A DNA stretch of 48,526 nt from NCBI GenBank assembly GCA_030431615.1, contig JAUIID010000009.1, forward strand, positions 1 through 48,526, written 5' to 3'. This stretch comes from Alphaproteobacteria bacterium. Its GTDB lineage: Bacteria; Pseudomonadota; Alphaproteobacteria; Geminicoccales; Geminicoccaceae. Positions within the stretch are counted from its first letter, which is position 1; every line of letters starts with the position of its first letter. Under the pieces are notes generated by a model. The model saw only the letters and a program-made list of their open reading frames with translations, did not search any database and had not been told where the DNA came from. Below, one piece after another: positions 17,472 to 25,636 of the stretch. The position numbers were made by a program, and so were the translations under genes.

Positions 17472-18907
17472 GCGGCCTCGTCGAGCTCGGCGCCACGGCC
17501 GTCGTCGCCGAGCTGAAGGCGGGCCGGGTGTCGCCGCTCGAGCTGGTCGAGGCGGCGATCGAGCGCATCGAGCGGGTCGATCCACTGGTCAACGCCGTGC
17601 CGATCCGCTGCTTCGAGCGGGCGCGGGCGAAGGCCCGAGCACTGATGCAGGGCGGCGCTCCTGCCGAGCCGGGGCGCGGCTGGCTCGGCGGCTTGCCGAT
17701 CGTGGTCAAGGACCTTTTCGAGGTCGAGGGTGTCCGGACGACCTACGGCTCGCCGATCTTCGCCGAGCATGTGTCCAGCGTCACCGACCTGCACGTGGCG
17801 CAGCTCGAGGCCAATGGCGCCATCGTGCTCGGCAAGTCGAACACGCCCGAGTTCGGCGCCGGTGCCAACACCTTCAACGAGGTCTTCGGCGCCACGCGCA
17901 ACCCGTGGAACACGGCGCTCACCTGCGGCGGCTCGTCCGGCGGCTCGGCGGTGGCCTTGGCCACCGGCATGGCGTGGCTCGCCGATGGCAGCGATCTCGG
18001 CGGCAGCCTGCGCACGCCCGCGGCCTTCTGCAGTGTCGTCGGCCTCCGCCCGAGCATCGGCCGTGTGATGCGCGGCCCGGCGTCGCGCCGCTTCCAGACG
18101 CTGACGGCGAACGGGCCCATGGCGCGCGACGTGGCCGACCTCGCGCTGATGCTGGATGCCATGTGCGGCACCTCGCTCGACGATCCGCTGGCGACGGAGC
18201 CGCCGGCCATGTCGTTCGCCGAGGCGGTCCAGTTGCCGCAGCACCTGCAGCGGGTCGGCTTCTCCGCGGATCTCGGCGGCTTCGTGCCGGTCGATCCCGA
18301 GATTGCCCGGCTCGCCGGGCAGGCCGCGGCGCGCATGGCCGAGCTCGGTGCCGACGTCATCGAGAACCGGTCGCCGGATTTCGGCCCGGCACGGGAAGTC
18401 TTCGAGGTGCTGCGCGCCGCCCACTTCGCGGCGGAGAAGGCGACCCTGCTCGAGGCCGAGCGGGAGAAGCTGAAGCCCGAGGTGATCTGGAACATCGAGC
18501 GCGGCCTGGCGCTGACCGCCGACGAGATCGGCTGGGCGGAGCGCGAGCGGTCGCTGATCCAGGCGCGGGTCGCAGCCTATTTCCGCGAGCACGACCTCTT
18601 GCTGTGCCCGGCTGCCATCGTCCCGCCGTTCCCGGTCGAGCTGCGCTATCTCGAGGCGCTCGGCGAGCATCGCTTCCCGACCTATATCGACTGGGTGGCC
18701 GTGAGCTACGCCATCACCCTGGCCGGCTGTCCGGCGCTGTCCCTGCCATGTGGCTTCACCAAGACGGGGCTGCCGGTCGGTCTGCAGATGGTGGGGCCGC
18801 CCCAGGGCGAGGCCGCGCTGCTCAGGGCGGCGCGGGCGCTCGAGGAGGTCCTGGCGGTCGGCTCCGCCCGGCCGATCGAGCCCCGCTCGCCACCCGCTGC
18901 GAGCTGA
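17468..18907 (+). CDS. Amidase signature family protein
   Basis: The protein has 479 residues with the complete Ser-cisSer-Lys centre: Lys81 in LPIVVKDLFEVEG, Ser156 in LTCGGSSGGSAVALA, and nucleophile Ser180 in GSDLGGSLRTPAAFC. The flanking blocks NTPEFGAGANTFNEVFGATR, NPWNTALT and the C-terminal CPALSLPCGFTKTGLPVGLQ are typical of non-Gat amidases that hydrolyse small carboxamides or peptide amides. No signal peptide is present, so it is probably cytosolic. GatA is less likely because gatB/gatC are absent. Translation starts at a GTG overlapping the stop of the exported SH3 protein (GTGA), an odd pairing of an exported and a cytosolic product. Confidence 0.92.
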   Translation: MSGLVELGATAVVAELKAGRVSPLELVEAAIERIERVDPLVNAVPIRCFERARAKARALMQGGAPAEPGRGWLGGLPIVVKDLFEVEGVRTTYGSPIFAEHVSSVTDLHVAQLEANGAIVLGKSNTPEFGAGANTFNEVFGATRNPWNTALTCGGSSGGSAVALATGMAWLADGSDLGGSLRTPAAFCSVVGLRPSIGRVMRGPASRRFQTLTANGPMARDVADLALMLDAMCGTSLDDPLATEPPAMSFAEAVQLPQHLQRVGFSADLGGFVPVDPEIARLAGQAAARMAELGADVIENRSPDFGPAREVFEVLRAAHFAAEKATLLEAEREKLKPEVIWNIERGLALTADEIGWAERERSLIQARVAAYFREHDLLLCPAAIVPPFPVELRYLEALGEHRFPTYIDWVAVSYAITLAGCPALSLPCGFTKTGLPVGLQMVGPPQGEAALLRAARALEEVLAVGSARPIEPRSPPAAS

Positions 18908-19000
18908 GCCGGGACTGCGAAGGCGGCGAAGGCCGGTTCCCGGCCCTGCACCATTGTGGCAGAACGCGGCTTCGGGCTTGCTGGCGACAGGAGAGGACTG

Positions 19001-19621
19001 ATGTTGCGGATCTGGGGGCGGACGAACTCGATCAACGTGCAGAAGGTGATGTGGGCCGTGGGCGAGCTCGATCTTCCCCATGAACGAATCGATGCCGGCG
19101 GCGCCTTCGGCGGCCTCGACAGCGATGCCTATGGCAAGCTCAACCCGAACCGGCGCGTCCCGGTGATCGAGGACGGCGAGACGGTCGTCTGGGAGAGCAA
19201 CGCCACCGTCCGCTACCTGGCAGCCCGCTACGGCGTCGGCACGCTCTGGGCGGAAGATCCGGCGGAGCGCTCGGCCGCGGATCGCTGGATGGACTGGCAG
19301 GTGACGACCCTGCATCCGCCGCTCCACCCGATCTTCTGGGGGCTGGTCCGCACGCCCGAGGCGAAGCGCGACATGGCCGAGATCGACGCCGCCATCAAGG
19401 CCATCCAGCCGCTCTGGCAGCTCCTGGACGAGCACCTCTCGAAGCGCAGCTTCGTCGCCGGTGACGCGTTCTCGATGGGCGATATCCCGCTCGGCTGTGC
19501 CTTCTGGCGCTATTCGAACCTGGATGTCGAGCGGCCGAGCCTGCCGAATGTCCAGCTCTGGTACGCCGAGCTCAAGAAGCGCGAGGCCTATCGCCGGCAT
19601 GTGATGCTGCCCCTGACGTGA
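19001..19621 (+). CDS. Glutathione S-transferase family protein
   Basis: The protein has 206 residues. The thioredoxin-like N-domain starts LRIWGRTNSINVQKVMWAV, where the Asn/Ser near residue 8-9 sits at the glutathione-activating site. NPNRRVPVIEDGETVVWESN carries the cis-Pro and the Glu-Ser pair that bind the gamma-glutamyl group. The C-terminal helical domain includes FVAGDAFSMGDIPLGCAFWR with the N-capping box Asp. It probably conjugates or reduces small electrophiles with glutathione; substrate unknown. ATG 19001 has GGAGAGG upstream. Its TGA overlaps the GTG start of the K+ channel gene. Confidence 0.93.
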   Translation: MLRIWGRTNSINVQKVMWAVGELDLPHERIDAGGAFGGLDSDAYGKLNPNRRVPVIEDGETVVWESNATVRYLAARYGVGTLWAEDPAERSAADRWMDWQVTTLHPPLHPIFWGLVRTPEAKRDMAEIDAAIKAIQPLWQLLDEHLSKRSFVAGDAFSMGDIPLGCAFWRYSNLDVERPSLPNVQLWYAELKKREAYRRHVMLPLT

Positions 19622-20517
19622 CCGCCGGGGGCGATGCAGCGGTCGACCGGACGCCGGCGGACGCGCCGCCGACGGGCTCGCTGCCGCCGGAATCAACGTC
19701 GCCAGGATCACCGCCGGCGGAACTGCCCCCGGAGGCCCCGCCACCGAGCCTGCGCGTCAGCCTGCGTGGGCTCTATTACGGCGCCGACCGGCGCGCCGCG
19801 CGCTTCCAGTACGGCCTCCTGCTCTTCGACGTCGCGACGATCCTCTTCTTCCTGATCGTCACCTTCGTCGCCGACGCGCCCTGGCTGATCTACGCCGACG
19901 TGGTCCTCGCGATCGTCCTCTCGCTCGACTTCGCGGCCCGGCTCTACATCGCCCCAAGGCGGGGGCGCTACCTCGCGCACTGGGTCACGCTCGCCGACCT
20001 CGTCGTCATCCTCTCGCTGATCGTGCCGCTGCTCACCGAGAACTACACGACGCTCGCCTTCCTTCGGGTGCTGCGCGCGGTTCGCCTCGCCCGCTCCTAT
20101 CATCTCTTCGGCATGCTGCGGCGGCGCCACAAATGGGTGCAGGAGCATGAGGACGCCCTGCACAGCGCCATTCACATGGTGCTCTTCGTCTTCGTCACCA
20201 CGGCCATCGTCTACGTCCAGCAGTTCGGCAAGAACCCCGCGATCGCGAGCTACACGGACGCGCTCTACTATACGGTGGCGACGCTGACGACGACCGGCTT
20301 CGGCGACATCACCCTGGTCGGGGAGGGTGGCAAGCTGCTTTCGGTGCTGATCATGATCATCGGCATCGCCCTCTTCGTCCGGCTGGTGCAGACGATCTTC
20401 CGGCCGGCCAAGGTCAAGCACCGCTGCCCCGAATGCGGCCTCATCCGCCACGACCCCGATGCCGTGCACTGCAAGCATTGCGGCGAGGTGCTCGACATCA
20501 AGAACGAGGGCGACTGA
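19618..20517 (+). CDS. Voltage-gated-type potassium channel with C-terminal zinc ribbon
   Basis: The protein has 299 residues. A Pro-rich cytosolic N-terminus (1-45) precedes a six-helix ion-channel core. The S4-like segment TLAFLRVLRAVRLARSYHLF has Arg every third or fourth residue, the pore helix is DALYYTVATL, and the selectivity filter is TTTGFGD (224-230), where most K+ channels have T-V-G-Y-G-D. After S6 (LIMIIGIALFVRLVQTIF) a zinc ribbon with Cys270, Cys273, Cys285 and Cys288 (CPECG ... CKHCG) closes the protein. Its zinc-binding or regulatory role is inference. The GTG start overlaps the GST stop by 4 nt, so expression is probably coupled to that gene. Confidence 0.9.
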   Translation: MTAGGDAAVDRTPADAPPTGSLPPESTSPGSPPAELPPEAPPPSLRVSLRGLYYGADRRAARFQYGLLLFDVATILFFLIVTFVADAPWLIYADVVLAIVLSLDFAARLYIAPRRGRYLAHWVTLADLVVILSLIVPLLTENYTTLAFLRVLRAVRLARSYHLFGMLRRRHKWVQEHEDALHSAIHMVLFVFVTTAIVYVQQFGKNPAIASYTDALYYTVATLTTTGFGDITLVGEGGKLLSVLIMIIGIALFVRLVQTIFRPAKVKHRCPECGLIRHDPDAVHCKHCGEVLDIKNEGD

Positions 20518-20536
20518 GCCCGCGGCCCCGGCGTCG

Positions 20537-21019
20537 TCAGTCCGGCCGGTGGTTGGCGCTGATCGGCTTCACGTATTGCGGCTCGGTGTCCCAGGGGAAG
20601 AGGATCCAGGTGTCCTGGCTGACCTCGGTGATGAAGGTGTCGACGATCTCGCGCCCGGCGGGCTTGGCGTAGACGGTGGCGAAATGCGCCTTCGGCAGGC
20701 GCTCGCGCACGATGCGCCCGGTCTGGCCCGTATCGACCAGGTCGTCGATGATCAGCCAGCCCTCGCCGTCGCCATCCACCGACTTCAGCACCTTCGGCGC
20801 GCGCTGGGTCTGGTCGTCGTAGGAGGCGATGCAGATCGTGTCGATCACCCGGATGTCGAGCTCGCGGCTGATGATGTGCGCCGGCACGAGGCCGCCGCGG
20901 GTGATCGCGACGACGCCCTTCCAGGGCCCGCCCGAGGCCAGTCGCCAGGAGAGCGCCTTGGCGTCGCGGTGCAGCTGGTCCCATGAGACGGGGAAGAATT
21001 TCTGGTATGGGTCGCTCAA
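20537..21019 (-). CDS. gpt: Xanthine phosphoribosyltransferase
   Basis: The protein has 160 residues (E. coli Gpt 152). [71 protein letters not shown] (the PRPP-binding loop) and [13 protein letters not shown] follow E. coli Gpt in order. It salvages xanthine, and to a lesser degree guanine, to the nucleotide using PRPP; cytosol or inner-membrane face. The start is probably TTG at 21019: GAGGAAA lies 6 nt upstream, homology begins right there, and no ATG or GTG is suitably placed. It is convergent with the K+ channel gene (19-nt gap) and divergent from the DUF1192 gene. Confidence 0.93.
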   Translation of the reverse strand: MSDPYQKFFPVSWDQLHRDAKALSWRLASGGPWKGVVAITRGGLVPAHIISRELDIRVIDTICIASYDDQTQRAPKVLKSVDGDGEGWLIIDDLVDTGQTGRIVRERLPKAHFATVYAKPAGREIVDTFITEVSQDTWILFPWDTEPQYVKPISANHRPD

Positions 21020-21136
21020 CGTCGGTTTCCTCGGGCGGCGGTGGTTGGCCGCTAGAGGCCGCCGGGTTGGCCCGTTGTCAAGCGGCGGGTCGCCGCGCGC
21101 TGCCGGCGCCGCCTGAACCTGTGACGGAGAACGCCC

Positions 21137-21349
21137 ATGGACGAGGAGCTGCCGCGCAAGAAACCGAGCGAGTTCGCGCTGGGCAGCGAGCTGGACCGGC
21201 ATTCGCTGGACGAGCTCGAGGCGCTGGCTGCCACGCTGCGCGCCGAGCTCGAGCGGGTCGAGCGGGCCATCGCCGCCAAGCGCGACGTGCGGGCCGCGGC
21301 CGAGGCCTTCTTCAAGCGGCAGGAGCCGCCGGCCCCGGCCGACGACTGA
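21137..21349 (+). CDS. DUF1192 family small protein
   Basis: The protein has 70 residues. It begins [20 protein letters not shown], continues with the family core [20 protein letters not shown] (approximate; the S-x-D-E-L-E heptad region), and ends with an A-A-K-R[10 protein letters not shown] motif. This is the alphaproteobacterial DUF1192 pattern, predicted to be mostly one coiled coil. Function unknown. Its stop codon overlaps the ATG of the NUDIX gene by one base (TGATG), so the two are translationally linked. Confidence 0.88.
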   Translation: MDEELPRKKPSEFALGSELDRHSLDELEALAATLRAELERVERAIAAKRDVRAAAEAFFKRQEPPAPADD

Positions 21350-21909
21350 TGCGCTTCTGTTCGGCCTGTGGCGGGCCGGTCGAGCAGCGCGTGCCGCCGC
21401 TCGACGATCGCCCCCGGCACGTCTGCCCGGCCTGCGGTGCCATCCACTATCTGAACCCCAAGATCGTCGTCGGCAGTGCCTGCACCTTCGGTGACCGGCT
21501 GCTCATCTGCCGGCGGGCGATCGAGCCGAGGCGCGGGCTCTGGACCATTCCGGCGGGCTACATGGAGCTCGGCGAATCCGCCGAGGAAGGGGCCAGGCGC
21601 GAGGCCTGGGAGGAGGCGCGGGCGGTGATCCTGATCGAGGGGCTGCTGGCCGTCTACAGCCTGCCTCGGATCGACCAGGTGCAGTTGCTGTACCGCGCCC
21701 GGCTGACCGTGCCCGAGGTGGCGGCCGGGCCGGAGAGCCTCGAGGTGCGGCTGATCGACTGGCAGGACATTCCCTGGGACGAGCTCGCCTTCAGGACGGT
21801 CGGCTGGGTGCTGCGCCGGGCACTCGAGCTGCGTGGCACGGGCGGGCCGTTGGCACCTGTGGGCAACCCGCCGGCGGAAGGGCCGGGCGGATCGCCGGAT
21901 GGCGATTGA
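21349..21909 (+). CDS. NUDIX hydrolase with N-terminal zinc ribbon
   Basis: The protein has 186 residues. The N-terminal zinc ribbon CSACGG ... [17 protein letters not shown] is the zf-ribbon that precedes COG1051-type NUDIX domains. The NUDIX box runs [18 protein letters not shown] then EEARAVI: Glu, Arg-Glu and Glu-Glu are all present, and the last Gly of the consensus is replaced, as is usual in this subfamily. Such enzymes hydrolyse ADP-ribose, FAD or related nucleoside diphosphates. The start is the ATG overlapping the DUF1192 stop; a longer open frame upstream lies across that gene. About 25 residues at the C-terminus are Gly/Pro-rich and probably disordered. Confidence 0.92.
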   Translation: MRFCSACGGPVEQRVPPLDDRPRHVCPACGAIHYLNPKIVVGSACTFGDRLLICRRAIEPRRGLWTIPAGYMELGESAEEGARREAWEEARAVILIEGLLAVYSLPRIDQVQLLYRARLTVPEVAAGPESLEVRLIDWQDIPWDELAFRTVGWVLRRALELRGTGGPLAPVGNPPAEGPGGSPDGD

Positions 21910-22076
21910 CAGCCTGCGCCCCGCGGGCTAACGCCGATCCATGGACGGATTCTGGAAGATCGAGCGACGACGACAGGCGCGCCTTCGTGCCCGCGTCACC
22001 CCGACCGCCCGCCGGCGCTGAGCCGGCCCGGCGAGCGGGGCGGCTGAGTTCAGCCTAGCTTCGATCGGTCCCGTCC

Positions 22077-22637
22077 ATGTTCTCCATTCGCCTCGAGCAG
22101 CCGGCCGATTCGGTCGCCATCGAAGAGCTCCTCGATCTCACCTTCGGCGCCGGCCGGCGCAACAAGACCTCCTATCGTTTCCGGGACGGCATCGCCCCGC
22201 TCGGCGAGCTCTGCTTCGTCGCCGAGGCCGAGGCCGGGCTGCTGGTCGGCAGTGTCCGCTACTGGCCGATCCTCGCCGGCTCGGCACCGGCTTTGCTGCT
22301 CGGGCCGCTCGCGATCGAGCCCGCCCGGCAGGGCCGCGGCGTCGGCCGGGCCCTGGTCTTCCACAGCCTGGACGTGGCAGCGCAGGCGGGTCACCGGCTG
22401 GTGTTCCTCGTCGGCGACCATGCCTATTACGAGCGCTTCGGCTTCGACCCGGTGCCGCCGGGCATCGTCATGCCGAACGAGTCCTCCGCCCGCCTGCAAT
22501 ATCGCCTGCTGGACCCGTCGCTGGCGCTGCCGGAGCGGGCGGTGCTCAGGCGCAGCCCGGGCGGGATTTCACCGCCGGCCGGGCATGCCACGCCACTCGC
22601 GGCAAAGGCGATTGCGGGTGCCCCCGGTATTCCGTAG
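22077..22637 (+). CDS. GNAT-family N-acetyltransferase (YhbS-like)
   Basis: The protein has 186 residues. The acetyl-CoA-binding motif A is [20 protein letters not shown] (Q-x-R-G-x-G), and [17 protein letters not shown] is the YhbS-type strand beta-5/helix region with the conserved Y-Y-x-R-F-G-F. The N-terminus ([20 protein letters not shown]) has the usual GNAT helix. The acceptor substrate is unknown. The C-terminal 35 residues are low-complexity. Its TAG stop forms the first three bases of the likely -10 element of the downstream tRNA-Pro gene. Confidence 0.9.
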   Translation: MFSIRLEQPADSVAIEELLDLTFGAGRRNKTSYRFRDGIAPLGELCFVAEAEAGLLVGSVRYWPILAGSAPALLLGPLAIEPARQGRGVGRALVFHSLDVAAQAGHRLVFLVGDHAYYERFGFDPVPPGIVMPNESSARLQYRLLDPSLALPERAVLRRSPGGISPPAGHATPLAAKAIAGAPGIP

Positions 22638-22640
22638 ATT
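22612..22640 (+). promoter_or_regulatory. Candidate promoter of tRNA-Pro, inside the end of the GNAT gene
   Basis: TTGCGG (22612-22617) and TAGATT (22635-22640) are separated by 17 nt. The -10 lies 9 nt before the tRNA 5' end. The -10 element includes the TAG stop of the GNAT gene. Confidence 0.45.
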
Positions 22641-22649
22641 GCGCCGCGT

Positions 22650-22726
22650 CGGGGCGTAGCGCAGCCTGGTAGCGCATCTGCTTTGGGAGCAGAGGGTCGG
22701 GTGTTCGAATCACCCCGCCCCGACCA
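22650..22726 (+). tRNA. tRNA-Pro (anticodon TGG)
   Basis: The acceptor stem is CGGGGCG/CGCCCCG. The D-arm is GCGC-AGCCTGGTA-GCGC, the anticodon stem CTGCT/AGCAG with loop TTGGGAG gives anticodon TGG, and the T-arm is TCGGGTGTTCGAATCACCCCG-like. The discriminator is A and CCA is encoded (22724-22726). The 5' C1-G72 pair is common in proline tRNAs. Confidence 0.97.
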
Positions 22727-22805
22727 AGTTCGCAGTCTTGCGGGATCCGGGCGGGCGTCAGCGATGCGGGCCGGGTAAGACCGGCATCCGAGCGTGAGGA
22801 TGGGC

Positions 22806-23984
22806 ATGGCGCAGCCGCCACTGCAACTCGTCATCGGCAACTACAACACCTCCTCCTGGTCGTTGCGGGCCTGGCTCGCCATGCGCCTGGCGCGGCTCGC
22901 CTTCACCGAGATCCGGGTGCCGCTGCGCCGTGCCGATACGCCGGCCGCGATCCGTCGCTACTCGCCGTCGGGCAAGCTGCCGGTGCTGCTGGTCGACGGC
23001 ATGCCGGTCTGGGATTCGCTGAGCATCGCCGAGCTGGTCGCCGAGCTCGATCCGGCGGTCTGGCCGGTCGACGCGGCGCGGCGGGCCGAGGCCCGCTCCA
23101 TCAGCGCCGAGATGCATGGCGGCTTCGCCGATCTGCGGCGCCTGATGCCCATGGACCTCGTGTCACGGTTTTCGGCGGCCGGCCGGATGCCGCGCGGCGT
23201 CGCCAGCGACATCGCCCGCATCTCGGCGATCTGGCGGGGCTGCCGCGAGCGCCACGCCGCCGAGGGACCCTTCCTCTTCGGCGCCTTCACCCTGGCCGAT
23301 GCGATGATGGCCCCGGTCGCCTCGCGCTTCGTCACCCACGCCGTGCCGCTCGATCCGGTCCTCGACGACTATGTCGACAGCGTGATGTCCTGGCCGGACA
23401 TGGTGACCTGGCGCGATGCGGCCGCCGCCGAGATCGAGGAGCTGCAGAAGCCCGGGAGCCTCGAGGTCAGGTCCGTGGCTCGGGCCGGTCGTGCGGCCTT
23501 CGAGGAGCAGCCGGACCGGCCGCAGCCCATGGCCCTGGCGATGGCCGACCCGGCTCCGGCACGACCGGTCGAGCCGCCGGCGGTCGTCGACATCGATGAC
23601 GCGGCCGACGCCGTGCCGGAGCCGTTGCCGGAGACAGTCGCGGCCGAGCCGCCCGCGGCCCCGGAGAGCGAGCCGGAGCCGGAGGTCGAGACCGACCCGG
23701 TTAGCGAGGAGGAAAGGGAAGAGGCGGAAGCGGCCTTCGTCCCCGAAGCACCGCCGCCACCCGCGGAGCTGTCGCCCGAGCCGGTCGCCCCGGCACCTGC
23801 CGAACCGCTACCGGCGGACCCGGTACGGGCGGACCCGCTGCCGGTTCGATCGCCGGTGGCCGACCGCCCGTTTCGCCCGCTGCCGGAGCCGACGCCCGAG
23901 AATGGCGGTCAGAACGAGGCGCCGCGCCGGCCCGGCTCCACGACCATCAAGCCCATAGGCAGCGGAATTCTTCGACGACGCTGA
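22806..23984 (+). CDS. Glutathione S-transferase with a long Pro/Glu-rich C-terminal tail
   Basis: The protein has about 392 residues. Residues 1-220 are a [23 protein letters not shown] with the catalytic-site serines, [20 protein letters not shown] with cis-Pro and the Asp-Ser pair, and [20 protein letters not shown] in the helical domain. This resembles the GstA-like proteins that normally end near residue 220. About 165 further residues follow, very rich in Pro, Glu, Ala and Asp, closing with [12 protein letters not shown]. Third-position G/C bias continues through the tail, which supports genuine coding. ATG 22806 is chosen because GAGG is 6 nt upstream; GTG 22794 and ATG 22800 are alternatives. 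The 3' end overlaps the convergent rppH by 38 bp. Confidence 0.88.
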   Translation: MAQPPLQLVIGNYNTSSWSLRAWLAMRLARLAFTEIRVPLRRADTPAAIRRYSPSGKLPVLLVDGMPVWDSLSIAELVAELDPAVWPVDAARRAEARSISAEMHGGFADLRRLMPMDLVSRFSAAGRMPRGVASDIARISAIWRGCRERHAAEGPFLFGAFTLADAMMAPVASRFVTHAVPLDPVLDDYVDSVMSWPDMVTWRDAAAAEIEELQKPGSLEVRSVARAGRAAFEEQPDRPQPMALAMADPAPARPVEPPAVVDIDDAADAVPEPLPETVAAEPPAAPESEPEPEVETDPVSEEEREEAEAAFVPEAPPPPAELSPEPVAPAPAEPLPADPVRADPLPVRSPVADRPFRPLPEPTPENGGQNEAPRRPGSTTIKPIGSGILRRR

Positions 23985-24432
23985 GATAGACGTCGCGCTT
24001 GAAGGGGACGATGCGGTCGACCAGCTCGTCCGGCGCCAGCCAGCGCCAGGCGCAGAACTCGGGATGCTCGCCGTCGAGCATGATGTCGGCATCCTCGCCT
24101 CGGTAGCGGAAGGCCAGCCATTTCTGCGTCTGCCCGAGATAGCGGCCGCGCCAGAGGCGGCGGGCGATGTCCGGCGGGAGGTCGTAGGAGCGCCAGAGGG
24201 TGCTCTCCTTCAGGAAGTCCGCCCGGTTGGTGCCGACTTCCTCGAGCAGCTCGCGGCGCGCCGCGTCGAGCGCGTTCTCGCCCTTGTCGATGCCGCCCTG
24301 CGGCATCTGCCAGGCCTCGGCCCGGGTGTCGTGGCGCTGGCCGACGAAGACGCGATTGGCCGGGTCGAGCAGCATGATGCCGACGCAGCGACGATAGCCG
24401 GGCAAGGGGCCCTTGCTCACCCGGCAGCTCAT
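23947..24432 (-). CDS. rppH: RNA pyrophosphohydrolase
   Basis: The protein has 161 residues, the usual alphaproteobacterial size. YRRCVGIMLLDPANRVFVGQ begins the fold, WQMPQGGIDKGENALDAARR and ELLEEVGT form a complete NUDIX box, and WLAFRYRGEDADI and EFCAWRWLAPDELVDRIVPF are RppH hallmarks. It removes pyrophosphate from 5'-triphosphorylated mRNA and so triggers RNase E decay, or hydrolyses diadenosine polyphosphates. ATG 24432 is chosen because family homology starts a few residues later; the longer open frame is antisense to the deacetylase gene. It ends the minus-strand gpmI run and overlaps the GST-tail gene at its 3' end. Confidence 0.93.
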   Translation of the reverse strand: MSCRVSKGPLPGYRRCVGIMLLDPANRVFVGQRHDTRAEAWQMPQGGIDKGENALDAARRELLEEVGTNRADFLKESTLWRSYDLPPDIARRLWRGRYLGQTQKWLAFRYRGEDADIMLDGEHPEFCAWRWLAPDELVDRIVPFKRDVYLSVVEEFRCLWA

Positions 24433-24463
24433 GGAACGGCGGCAGGAAGGGCCAGGCGATCGC

Positions 24464-25633
24464 TCATGGCTCGGCCAGGAAGCTGCTGACGGGCACCAGT
24501 CGGATACCCTTCGCCTCGAGGCCCTGCGCCCAGTGCCAGATGCGGTCGAAGGTGAGCGGGAAGGGCTGGGCGAAGGCGAGGGCCCGGCCGTCGCGCCTTG
24601 CCGTCGCTTCGAGCCGGGCGAGTGCCGCATCGATGGCGGCAGCTTCCGGGACCGCATCGACCGGGCCGCTGGCATTGGCGTAGGCGACGCCATTGGCCGA
24701 CGCCGTCGCGGCGAGCAGCGGCTCGCCGAGCTCGATCAGACCGAGCCCGCGCGCGGCGAGCTCGGCGGCGACGGGGCGGAAGCGCTCCGGGGCAGCGGCG
24801 AAGGCGCCACCGGCGGCGACGAGGCCGAGATAGGCTTCGCCGCGGCTGGCCACCCGTCTGGTGCCGGCGACGAGCTCCGGCGGCGGCTGGGCGGGATCGA
24901 GCGCCCATGGGCCGAAATCGCTGATCGGGTGGTCGGCCGCCTGCAGCGGCAGCTCGAGCAGCACCTCGTGGCCGTGCCAGCGGGCATGCCGCTGCCAGCT
25001 CGGCAGATGGGCCGCGTAGGGGGTATGGGCGAGGCCGATGGCGCGGGGCAGGGCGACGCTCTGGGTCAACCGTTCCGCATCGAGGCCGAGATCCGTGACC
25101 AGGATGGCGATCTCGAGGGGCGGTGCCTCAGCACCGGCGACCGGGTCGGGCCCGCGGGCATACACGTGGCGCGCCTGCCGCCCGTCGGCGGCGATACGCG
25201 GCAGGGCGAGCCCCTCAACCGTCTCGACGAGCGCCGGGTCGACTTCCAGCCGGGGGGCCGCAGGATCCGGCGGCGGCAGGCTCGAGACAGGCGGCAGGGC
25301 GGCAGGGCTCGCCAGCCCGAAGAGCTCCGGCGGCCGCGGCCGCCGGGGATCGGCGAGCGGCCCGGCCACGCTGGGCAGGCCGACATAGCGATACGGCGCC
25401 TCGTGCCCGATCAGCAGGCTCGCCGAAGCCGCCAGCAGGCTGCCACCGAGCATCGCGCCGCCGACGACGAGCGGCAGGCGTGGCGAGCGCCAGTCCAGAC
25501 GGGGCAGGAAGGCGGGCGGTCGCAGGCGGGCAAGCAGCGCGGCCGACCGGCGCATCGCCACGCCCAGCCCGACCGGCGACGACCGGCCCGGCAGCTCACC
25601 AACCGGTTCGACGGTGTCTTCGAGCCCCGGCAA
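24464..25633 (-). CDS. Divergent polysaccharide deacetylase family protein (YibQ/DUF610)
   Basis: About 389 residues. A membrane anchor near residues 55-75 (LPLVVGGAMLGGSLLAASAS) is followed by a Pro-rich linker. The divergent deacetylase domain then reads IAILVTDLGLDAERLTQSVA, HGHEVLLELPLQAADHPISD, GPWALDPAQPPPELVAGTRR, RGLGLIELGEPLLAATASAN and DGRALAFAQPFPLTFDRIWH. The family (PF04748) has a NodB-like fold and is almost always next to EnvC and CtpA, implying a periplasmic role in cell-wall division. The 5' end is uncertain: a TTG at 25633 sits 3 nt after the ctpA stop, while ATG 25555 is the first ATG and leaves the anchor intact. Confidence 0.87.
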   Translation of the reverse strand: MPGLEDTVEPVGELPGRSSPVGLGVAMRRSAALLARLRPPAFLPRLDWRSPRLPLVVGGAMLGGSLLAASASLLIGHEAPYRYVGLPSVAGPLADPRRPRPPELFGLASPAALPPVSSLPPPDPAAPRLEVDPALVETVEGLALPRIAADGRQARHVYARGPDPVAGAEAPPLEIAILVTDLGLDAERLTQSVALPRAIGLAHTPYAAHLPSWQRHARWHGHEVLLELPLQAADHPISDFGPWALDPAQPPPELVAGTRRVASRGEAYLGLVAAGGAFAAAPERFRPVAAELAARGLGLIELGEPLLAATASANGVAYANASGPVDAVPEAAAIDAALARLEATARRDGRALAFAQPFPLTFDRIWHWAQGLEAKGIRLVPVSSFLAEP

Positions 25634-25636
25634 GGG

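Noticed and set aside
21941-22021. A 26-codon open frame (MDGFWKIERRRQ...) between the NUDIX and GNAT genes
   Set aside because: It has no ribosome binding site and is an Arg-rich run that could be chance. I could not place it in a family, so it is not listed as a gene.
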